NCBI RefSeq assembly: GCF_900496995.4
Contig: NC_044014.1
Span: 3,592,501 to 3,656,500, forward strand
DNA length: 64,000 nucleotides
From: Aquila chrysaetos chrysaetos
Lineage: Eukaryota > Chordata > Aves > Accipitriformes > Accipitridae
Reading direction: 5' to 3'
This document shows, in pieces, positions 11,301 through 21,000 of the stretch (position 1 is its first letter; every line of letters begins with the position of its first letter). Made by a program: the position numbers and the translations under genes. The notes under the pieces were generated by a model. It searched no databases, was not told the origin of the DNA, and saw only the letters and a program-made list of their open reading frames with translations.

Positions 11301-13374
11301 GCAGCCTGCAACAGTCTCTGTGTCGTTTCCCTATAAAGTAGTATACAGAGCTTAATCAGCATTAAAGCAGAGCTTACTCCCCTGCTTTGTTAGAGGAAAG
11401 GAGCTGTTTTCCAAAATGATGTTGCAGTGGAGGCGCAGGACGAACTGGGCAGAGCAGGCAGGGGGAGAGGAATGTGATGAGCATGTACCACTCGCCATCA
11501 GCCCTGCTATCCTTCCTCCAGGTAGAAAAGATGCTAGCAAGCAGTGATCTCCGAACACGGTTTAATGGAAGGGGCTTGTTCCCTCAGATTACGGTTCATC
11601 CCTGAGACAGAGCGAAAATACTGCATCTCATTTATTAAATGTATAAATAACTTCAGGATGACTGGGTCAATTTTACATCTCTTTGAATATAATAGCGCTT
11701 TATCATTCAAACAAGGTAGGGGTTGGTTCAGTTTCTTCTCTATCAAAAAAAAGGTATCCAGAAACATTTCAATTTGGGAGTTCTGCGTTCCATGATAAAA
11801 TTAATTCAGTATTATATCCTGTCAATCAGCTGTAGCAGTTCAAGGTTCTCTACCAGTACAAAGGGCCATGTTACTTCAAATAACTCCCAGATAGGTCTCG
11901 GAAAGAAACAGTCTCCTCTCAACAGAAACCCAACTTTATAAGCGTGTCCCTTGTATGTGTGCAACAAGGGAGAGAAACTATGAAAACCCTTGGTTCCCAA
12001 AGTCAGGAGAAGTCTATCGCCCTAATTAAACCGAGCTCTGTTGAAACTCACGGGGTACCAGCTGGGCACCGGGAGTCCGTCGGCTCGGACGACCGGGCAG
12101 ACCACGGCTTCGTGGCCGGCGGAGGGGAGACACGAGGTCTGGCTGCAGCAAGGCGCTGGCTGCTTTGCCTTCTGCTTACGGCTCCGGCTGCGCTGGCTAA
12201 TTCAAACTCTGGGACAGAAATGTCGGATGAATTTGATATTACGGTACCTTTAGGACAGGAAGAGAAAAAGGTCATAACCAAAGCAGGGAGCTGCAAGGGG
12301 AGTGGAGGGGAAGGTAGGACTATATTTATTGGTAACAGAAAGGTAAGACTGCTGACCTTGCATTGCACTTTATGGGCTTAACGACTTGGTTCGGACTCGC
12401 TGCGCTGCTCAGGACAGCATGCCGGCCGGCTCGGCAAGGCGTGCTGGAGCATACGCTCGCTAAAGATACGGAGGATGGGAACTTGCCCTCGTAGACTAGG
12501 AAATCTATAGAATGCAACTTCTCTCAAGTATGTGCAGTAAACAATATTTACAGCCAGTATTTTATTTCAGTGTGCAGAGCTGATGGATGCTATTCTCGGG
12601 AGCGTGCTATTTTATGTCTGAGTGTTGTGACAGAGGTCTATAGCAAAGCTCTGTGGCTAAAGGTCACGCTGTATTATGCTCTATCTATGCCTGTTAATTA
12701 TAGAGGACTGTAATCTGCCACTGCAGTCACAGTTCAGCAGGATCTTGATTTTGCAGAGAGTTAATGAAGTGAGGGAGGACTGGAGACACAAAGTCTCAGC
12801 AGCTGACTAGGGGACACACAGATTTCAAAGGGAAAAGCTTTTTTGTTTTGTTTTGTTTACTCTAAGAAGCAAAAACTTCAGCCTGGAGGCCCCAAAACTG
12901 TAGATCCCTGTAGCTAAGCCCAGACAAGTCTTCATGCATTTTGGCACATCTGGGAATAAAAGGACTTGGATTTCTGGATAATACTCGATGCTGTGATTAC
13001 AGTGAGATTCCCTGGATATGCAAAAGGAGATCACGGCTGATCTGGGAAGATGTGAGAGCAGTGTTACAGAGGTGCTTTCTCCCCACCAGAACCTCTTATC
13101 TTGAAATTGTTCAGCTATCTGAGGTGGTTTATCCTCTCTTCATTTAACTCAGGCTGTAACACAGGGATGCAATTCCTGCTCTAGCAAAGAAGGGTAGCAG
13201 ACATAGCTTTTCCTTTTCCTCTTTTCCTTTTCTTATACTCCATACCCTATAGTATACCATGATTCATCTCACAAGTGCCATATAGTTTGTTACAGTGCCT
13301 TCCATCTAATGTCACGAAAGCATAGAGTATCATAGTCTGGAGGTTTTAAGCTTAAGATATGTTCTCTCTACTCC

Positions 13375-13395
13375 TTTTTTTTTTTTTTTTTTTTT
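13375..13395 (+). repeat. Poly-T tract, 21 nt
   Basis: Uninterrupted T run in the intergenic spacer. It is one of eight T-runs of 16 or more on this strand; no A-run of that length was seen. Confidence 0.9.
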
Positions 13396-16300
13396 CCCCA
13401 TATTGTCTCCATCAGTCACTAATTCCTTCTCAAAACTCCTTCTTTAACCAAGGGGAAACTAATGGAAGTTGATGTTTCCCTCAGCGCATCCTCCTCCTTT
13501 CTGGTGTCTGTACTAACCCATATGTCATGCTTGTTTCAGGGTAAGTTATTCCACACTGCTCTCTTCCATATCATTCTCTTCTGAATTGACCTTTTCAGTG
13601 CCATGTGAACTAAAGCTCCTGCATGAATTAGTAATGTGATTAACTAGAGTCCAAGCCAACTGCCTGTATTGTCATACAGTCAAATATTAACTGTTAAAAA
13701 TCACGAGTGCTCTTTACGTCAAATTATTTTCATATGTAAATGCAAACTGAATGTTAAGCTACTTCAACTTGACCTATTAAAGTGACACAGTGACACAAGT
13801 CAGAGGCAGGTATAAGAGTCGGAGACAAAAGGATGCGTAGCTGTAGCCCAGCTTTGTGAATGACAAGAGGTAACGATTAATGCAGGACACGTTCCTGAGC
13901 ACCCTGTAAGCATTATCAATTCTCAGTGTCCTGCTGAAAGAGGCATGTTAAATGTTTCCAAACCACTTCGGGGGGAAGTGGGGGTGATGCAGTTGAAAGA
14001 CATGCCTGAAGAGGGGTCCTGATAGGATCTCAGAGATCCTTGTCACTTCATTCCTTCAGCTTTCCTCCAGCCACAGGTGACCCAGAGCCGCGGGGTGAGA
14101 TATTTCATCCGCGCGTTTCAAAGTACAGAGATGCTACAGCAGTGGGATCTGTGCTCTTCAGTTTGTAGCTAGTGGTTGGCTTGGTTTTCCTGCAGAGGCT
14201 TAAAGCCAAGAGCAAACCAAGCTACCAGCGTGTGCCACCCTCTCTCTATAGTAATAGAGAAGAAACAGCAAAGTGTTAGGTTTCCCTTTCCCGCGGAGAT
14301 AAAAATTAAGAGCAAAAAGACCATTTAGCTGTTCATGTGCCGTTTCTATTGCAGGGTAGTCCTAAACTAGTGTAGAGTGGAGTGCATGCTTTGGAAAGAA
14401 AAGCTACTCGTAGTTGAAGTAAAGAAAAACTAAATACATAGAGTAAGGAGGATAAAGAGGATGAAAATGGGGGGAGGAGGGAAGCATAAAGAAGCAGTAG
14501 CAACAGATACAAAGGTGAAGAAAACCCCAGAAGCAGTGAGACACCTCCACACAACATCCCCTACCCCCCCCCATTCCTCTTCCCCCTGACAGAGCTAAAG
14601 AACAAAGCTGGGAAGGATGGATGGAGAGCCATCGCCCGCGGGAACGCGGGAATAACCTGGAGAATCGGGATTGTGGCCCCCTTTGAAGCAGCCACACAAC
14701 CTGGATGCAATTTTCATTTCCTGCAGGGAAACTCAGCCTTGTTCTTCTGAAGTGGATAAAGCAAGCCTCGTAAAACTAATTGTGGGAGGTGGTTTGACAT
14801 GAGAAATTAAAAGTCAAGGTTTGGCCTCTCTTATGCATATAGTAGTGAAGCAGGGGCACTTCAGATTATTTTCCCTTTTCCTTGAGGTTTTTTTTTCCAA
14901 AAGAGTTTTGAAACTGCTGTGAAATTGCACTGTTGTTGTAGCCAAAGGTAACTAATTCAGTAACGTTCCTATGTGGATACTGTTAATAAAATATTTGGGG
15001 CTCTTTTGTGATAAACTATCAATTTATCGACTTCAAGCCCATAAAATTAGTGTGGTTAAATGCAAGTGTTCCTTTCTGGTTAAGTTGGGGGGGGAGGAGG
15101 AGGAACTCTGATAATATCTAGTTCATTCATGCTAGTGAATGACCAAGATATAATTGGCTCCACATTCTCTGTTAGCAAATATTGTTCCTCAAAATAAAAA
15201 TACTACCATTTAAGCGAAAAGCCATATAGGATTACCAAAACTCTATTTAGAAGTCTTTAGTTCCCTTTGACTGAATTTTTTAATGGGGAAAATACTTTCA
15301 AAGAACAAAGATGTCTACATGGCTTTTACGGTGGCCTTCCACAAACGAGTCTTCTCTTTTAATTTTAACGTTTTTAACCAGTGTGCTGTGTGGAGCACGT
15401 ATGTCCTTAATGAGATAGTCGATAGAGTTCATTAGTTTATATTTTAAGGGATGAAGTGTTGCTGACTATAGCTGTTAAAATGTACTTGATAATGGTTGAG
15501 CAGGGAGAAATTAGCATTTGGGTATTTAAAGCTATACATAGGATAATCCCCAACTGCTCGCAAGGATATGAGATTTCCTGGGAAGGGACATGATGAAGAA
15601 AACTCATGCTGCAAGGTGAGACTTGAGGGGTAAAATGTAGAGAGAGTTCGAAATTCAGAGCAACCGGCGCTGAGTCCATGGGTCTAGTTCTGGGTGGAGG
15701 GGTAAAGGGAGAAAATGTACTTTTTAGCTGTGAAGCAGCCGATAAGAGGCCTTTCTGCATATGCTTCCCAATCCCAGCTCTTTTCCGGGTTTATTTGTGC
15801 TGAGACGACCTGACATCACCACCGTGACCCCGGGGATGCGAGTGTCCCGCCGGGCTGTTCAGAGATGCTGTCAACGGCACGAAGCGGGCACGGTGCAGGG
15901 CTCCCGCTTGGGAACCGCAGCATTTTGCACCCCTTGAGTTTCTGCTGGCTCATTTATCCTCCGAGCTGGGGAAAGGCGTAGTCGGGATCACCGTGAGCGG
16001 CTACCAGCCTCTGCACCAGAACAGACCCAAATCCGTAGCTCCAAAATCAATTTTTTAAGTGGGATTGCATGGCTATTGTGCGTGTTGGCATGCAGACGCA
16101 TATTAGGCCAGTTTTGCCAACCGTTTCATGCACAAAGAACATGGGGCCAGTCTGCAGAATTAAGTATTGACATCCAAATGGTGAGATTTGGGAAGAATCT
16201 TAATAAATTAAAAATAAAACCACACAATAAAAGTCCGTGAGGATTTACAGGATCAGGTTCTTTCTTTCTGCTGCTCTACAGCATTCTGTGCAACATGTGG

Positions 16301-16559
16301 GCATTATATGTATTTCGGTGGTAGGTTAAGGAATAGATGATCTGTATTTGGTTATTCTCCCAGACAGTCAGTAATAATAATTTGAATGAGGAAGATTTTA
16401 AAAAATGCATCTGGCAACTCTGTGGGTGTGTTGTGTTTTTTTTTTTTTCCTTAAAAAAAACCCCCAACAATATAAAATAAGTCGGAGGCACCAGAAACAA
16501 CTCCGAAATAATTATGAAACCAATAAATAATCCCCGAGCTCTAACGTACGCAGATGACT

Positions 16560-17148
16560 TTCCAGAGGCAGCAGCCAGGGCTGCGTGTGCAGCAAAAAAT
16601 GGGGGAAACCTTGGCAGAGGAGGGGGGGGGAGAGCCTCCCAAGCCCCCCCCCCCCGGCCCTGCGCGGTGCTCGGCGCTGCCTGCGCGGCGGCGGGCAGTA
16701 GGACCCCGCGGAGGGGCGGCCGCGGAGCTCATTTGTTCCATGGTAAAGGAGCGCGGTGAGCGCAAGCCAGCACGGACAGGCTGCTCGTTTATTGCAACGG
16801 TCAACAGAATTTTCCTTGCCAAAAAGAGGGGAAAAAAAAAAAAAGCAAAAAAAAAAACCCCAAAAAACAACCCCCACCACCAACCCAAACCTCTTTAAAA
16901 AAAAAAAAACAAAACAAAACCAAAAACCAAAAAACTCTTTTTTTTTTTTTTTTTTTTTCCCCCTAAGAAAGCAAAGCCCAACTCATCAGCAGCTCATGCA
17001 GGAGGAGCAGGAGGGGTTTTGGAGTTAACTGCATGCAGGAAATCTCTCACATCCTGAGTCCCAGCTCGCTCCTCTCTGTAACTGTATATTATGGTGCTGC
17101 TCTCCAGCCCCAGCTGATGAAAGTTTGTCTCCCTCAGTCTGGGCTAAG
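16560..17148 (+). promoter_or_regulatory. ADAM12: ADAM12 promoter and 5' UTR region, CpG-rich
   Basis: CpG density rises sharply at 16640-16745. A GC box (GGGGCGG) lies at 16713-16719, next to CCGCGG and GCGCGG motifs. This is followed by A- and T-tracts (16832-16958), then a 5' UTR-like stretch up to the ATG at 17149. A TATA-like TGTATATTA occurs at 17083-17091. The CpG block continues past exon 1 to about 17720, so the island spans the first exon as in many vertebrate housekeeping or developmental promoters. The transcription start site is not determined. Confidence 0.6.
16832..16958. repeat. Composite A-tract, AC-rich and T-tract segment
   Basis: A13 at 16832-16844 and A11 at 16847-16857 are followed by an A/C-only stretch, A13 at 16897-16909, AAAAC repeats, then T21 at 16938-16958. 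The A13 and T21 could pair as a hairpin across the AAAAC repeats. It sits about 200-300 bases before the ADAM12 start codon. Confidence 0.85.
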
Positions 17149-17266
17149 ATGTCAAAGCGTCTCCATGCAGAGCAGCAGCGCTTCCCTCCTCCGCACCCCC
17201 CAGCCCAGATTTCCATGCTGCTGCTGAGCCTCAGCTGGCTCTTTTTAGCATCCCCCAGAGCTCAAG
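17149..17266 (+). CDS. ADAM12: ADAM12 coding exon 1, signal peptide
   Basis: Encodes about 39 residues and the first base of a split glycine codon. ADAM12 is a secreted or membrane metalloprotease-disintegrin that cleaves ectodomains of growth factors and IGF-binding proteins. Here only the leader is seen: a 22-residue N-terminal part, rich in proline and charged residues, then the hydrophobic core MLLLSLSWLFLASPRAQ. A strong donor AAG|GTAAGT lies at 17266/17267. Two in-frame ATGs are possible: 17149 (A at -3) and 17215 (T at -3, directly before the hydrophobic core). I chose 17149 for context and because mammalian ADAM12 leaders also have extra residues before the core. Phase 1 joins correctly to exon 2. 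Identity rests on synteny with C10orf90, leader type, phase and exon 2. Confidence 0.7.
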
Positions 17267-17394
17267 GTAAGTTAGCGAGATCTAGAAAGAGGTTTGGTTT
17301 TTTTTTTTTTAAATTTTATTTTATTTTTTCCTGCGATACCTCCTCACCCCACGCTCCATTTTAAGGGCACCAGCAGCAGAGAAATGCTTTTTAA

Positions 17395-17720
17395 CAAAAG
17401 TCAGCGCACCCAGCAGCGGCCCCCCGCTTCCCCCCGCCGCTGAATTTGCGCCCCCCGCCGCGTTTCTTCCGCCGCCCCCCTCCCCGCTTCGCTCCGCGGT
17501 TGCGCCGGGGGGGGGGGGGGGGGCTCGGCGTCCCGGTACCGGGCTGGGACCGCGTAACTCCCGCTCCTCTGCGCGGAGTGAGGATTTCCAAGGCTTTCCC
17601 CGAAAAACTCCGGTTTGCGTCCCCCGGCACCCCCCCCCCCACCCCAACCCCACTCGTGTCCCTGCCCCGGGGGGTGCCCTGGGGGGGTCCCCGCTGCGGG
17701 GGGGGGGGAGCGGTTATCCC
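17395..17720. promoter_or_regulatory. ADAM12: CpG-rich, G-tract-rich 5' end of ADAM12 intron 1
   Basis: Many CpGs at 17395-17600, an uninterrupted G17 at 17507-17523, a C-run near 17630-17640, and further G-runs at 17670-17710. Several closely spaced G-runs could form G-quadruplexes on the + strand, just downstream of exon 1. This looks like the downstream half of the promoter CpG island. Confidence 0.6.
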
Positions 17721-17954
17721 CTAAGGGTCCCCTGCAAACAGCTCCCCCCCCCCAGCGGGCTGAGGCTGAATTCAGGGTTTGAGAGGATTCTCGGAGTTTG
17801 GACTCTTGTTTTCAGCTGGGAAAAATTGCCCGAAAAAAGCCAAATACTGATGGTAAAAGCGTCCTTGCTGGGTAAAAGTTTAGTCGCCGCTACGTTCATT
17901 CAAAGGGAAGGCAAGTCAGGGACCGGTGGCTTCAGTTTTAGAGATGTTTTGCAG

Positions 17955-18055
17955 TGCTGGCTCTGTGATATCCGTGTTACAGAGGGGGGAACAGCCTAGA
18001 AAAAGTGACTTGTGTCTTTGTACAGCAAGGCTGGGGCTTATTCAGGAATCACTGG
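17955..18055 (-). repeat. MIR-like (CORE-SINE) relic, reverse orientation
   Basis: Shows the reverse MIR series: TTACAGAGGGGGGAACAGCC, then AAAGTGACTTGTG, TACAGCAAGGCTGGGGCT. These echo 'tttacagatggggaaactgagg', 'aagtgacttgcccaagg' and 'acacagcaag...cagagctggg'. Diverged; called by pattern memory only. Confidence 0.5.
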
Positions 18056-21000
18056 AGGGCCCAGGCCCTGTCCTCTTCATTAAGCGGCAGCTGACAGTGC
18101 ATATTTTACGTGAGAGAGGGAGGGAGATTCTCTTGTGTAAATATATGTAACGGCGCTGAAGAGTACGCGTGTCCCTATGTGTTACTACAAACTCTTGTCT
18201 TGGGTCTTTTTTTTCATTGTAACTTTAAACTTTGTAAATGTTTGCTTGGCTCCAAATTTATGCACAGCAACTTTCACTGGGACTTTGGCTCTGGACTTGC
18301 TAAGAGAAAGATAGAGATATACGTTATCATGTTAGCCAGCACGTTGAAATCCTGGGGTAGACAGAGCAAGGTGTTGCATTTAATTGAGCACCTAGGATTT
18401 ATGCTAATAAATTAACAGGAGTCGAAGCTTTGCTTTGCCTTTGCGAGGGGGTCTTAATTTCTCTTTGTCAACGTTTGTATTTACACCAAATCAGCATACT
18501 GGGGATAAAAGCTGCAGAAATTCTTAGGTAGATGAGGAGAAGTAGGTCCCCTCGTGGCTGTTCCCTTTGCGTGGGTGGAAGGTGGGTTGGTTTGGGTGGA
18601 GGCAGCACGTACCCCTCCTCTGAGGGTGGGAGCCACTGGGGCTGGCCAGGTCCTTCCACATCTTGGAGGTGTGCTAGGAGAGGGTAAACTTGAGTACACA
18701 TCCAGGAAAATTTGAGATAAGATGCTTCAGGCATTCACGTACGACAGAAATGAAGAAATGAACATACCTCAAAGTAGTTGTCCCTACAATAAAATAAGGG
18801 GGCAGACTGTAGGTGGGTTAGGTCTAGCACAGAGATGAGAGAGCGGAATGGTACGTGGGGGTGGAAATCCTGTTACCTGTGTTTGGGGATTCCCTAAGAG
18901 CCAAGCTGAAGCTCTAAGGTTACGTTTGCGTTGAGGGATTAAGCTCTCTGTAAAGTTTGCGTCAGCTGCTCAGCTTTATGGGGCCCATCTTCAGATGTCT
19001 AAGCTTGAGCAACAGCAGTGCTTGCTGACCCTCGCAGCTCAGCTGGATTTTGGGTTCGCTTTGCTACGTCTTTCCTACTCCTTTCCATAACGTGTGTATA
19101 ACTTGCTCTTTTGCATCTGCAGCCAGTGTGCTCAGCGAGCATCCTCTTCTTTAAATTCCATTTTTTTCCTGTGGAAGTAGAGAACAGCTTTAGCTTTGCC
19201 AGAGCATGTGCTGCTTTCTTGGTCGCAGAGGTGCTGAAAGTTACAGCCGCGTGCTTCTAGACCCAGCAAAGCTGCCCGGTGACGAAAAGTCCTCTTAGCT
19301 GTGCTGGCACGCATCTCGACCGGGCGTTCTGAAGCTTTGCAACTTCTACCTCAGCTGGCTTTACTGCTGCGACTGCTCTGGGCCCGGTGTTAGTGATTTG
19401 AGGTGCTGCCAGGACATCCTAATTTTTACATAAACACATGCTTAGTGATTAAGACAGGAGTTTAAGTTATGATATGCCTTTGAAAATCGGTTTTGAAACG
19501 TGGCAAGAGGCATGCGTAATGTGGGACTGCCCTAGTAACAACTCTGATATTAAACAGAAATTATCAGGTTATGAGCTAGACAACTTAAAAGCAGCCTTGC
19601 CACTCACTTTTAGTTTCCTTTCCAATTTTTATGGTTTTACAATTGCCTTTTCCCATTTTCAGTGTTGCTAGCTCTTGGTTGCTGGCTAAGGACCTCACGG
19701 ACAAAAAGGAAAACTAGCTGAAGTAGCAGCCTCAACAGAGCAAAATGAGCTTTCCTATGCTGGTGGAGGATAATATCTAGTAGGATAAGCTCTGATCTTA
19801 CAGATTTAGTCAAATGCCTTTAAGTCTATATCTGTATAAGCTTTTTGCAGAGTCAAGGCCTTCCTGTATCTGCAGGGCAGACAATGAAAGTGATGGTGTA
19901 TAAAGGTAAACTCCAAATTAGTGTGTATGTAGAAACTCTTCAATCTCTTTTGGATATTAGGTGTTAGCTGGAAGAAGAGCAGAAAAAAAAGAAAATCCTA
20001 AAATTGCTGTCGAAAATTCTGTACCTTCTATTAAAACAACTTTTCTGTGAGATTTTAGTTTTGTTACTGATTGCAACTGCATTGCCTGTAATGGAGATAA
20101 ATTACAGAAGAAGAAATCGTTCCTTGTCTCTCGCTTTAAACCTGATTTCTCCAACACATTCTGTGTTTTAGAGCTCACTTTCAAATATTGTCTTCTTTCA
20201 AACTGTTCCAGCGTTTGTGGCAGATATTTACGGTCTGTGCATAATCACCTTCTTGTCTGACGATTATCCCTATCAGGTCCCCTGCAGATAGCCTGGCATG
20301 AGCTGTCACTGTCCATGGGGCTCCATAGATCCATGCCAAAATACACCAGCTGAGGATATTTTGCCCACTCGTCAAATCGTGTTCGCATCATTAACTCTCC
20401 CACTCGCTGGGGAGCTGCCGGGTTGCTCGCTGGTGTTTTGTCGGACATCTCATGTCTTCCTTTCCTTGAGATTTTTGGAAAGGTCGCCATCCAGCCACAA
20501 AGAGCATCCTTGAACTAATGATTGACAGGCTACGTTTTGGGCGGCTTTTCATCCTGCGTGCGGCGCAGAGGCTGCCCCGGTGCACTTTTCTGGTGACACG
20601 TGAGTGACTGCAGCGGATCAGGGCTGTGTTTATCTGTTACTTCCACTGAGGCTGTCAGCTGCTACCGCTGCTATTGATCATGAAATTCTGTTTTTAAAAG
20701 GCTGACTTCACGCAAAGGCTTTTTTGGTCCTCCACCAGCCTTGTTCAGACCTCGCGTATCCTAATCCTGACAGATTTATCACCAGCGGTCCCTACGTTTC
20801 TAGCATATCTCACGCTGCCAGTGCAGATCACCCAAGGAGTCCAGCTGGGCAATTAGTATTCGCGTGCATCCTTTTGGGCAGCACCGTTTGCACTCCAGGG
20901 CTGCGGTGCTGCGTGCGAATGGCGAGCAGCAAGCTGCGTTTGCCAAGCAGGCAGCAGGATACGGCCGGCGCGGGACGGAGGAGCAAACCCTCACGCGTGT

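Larger units (their letters stand above)
4076..16560. other. Intergenic spacer between C10orf90 and ADAM12
   Basis: About 12.5 kb of mostly AT-rich DNA with no gene I can support. The open stretches in it are short, overlap each other on both strands and show no recognisable domain. It carries a MIR-like relic near 4360-4520, small tandem duplications at 5206-5310, a CpG-dense patch at 12040-12200, long T-runs at 10854-10871 and 13375-13395, and rising CpG density from about 15800 towards the ADAM12 promoter. Promoter-distal enhancers for ADAM12 could lie here but nothing in the sequence proves it. Confidence 0.6.

Noticed and set aside
16512..17028. Several frames of 81-123 codons across the ADAM12 promoter
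   Set aside because: They arise from CpG-rich sequence and homopolymer tracts (polylysine, polyphenylalanine runs) and overlap on both strands.
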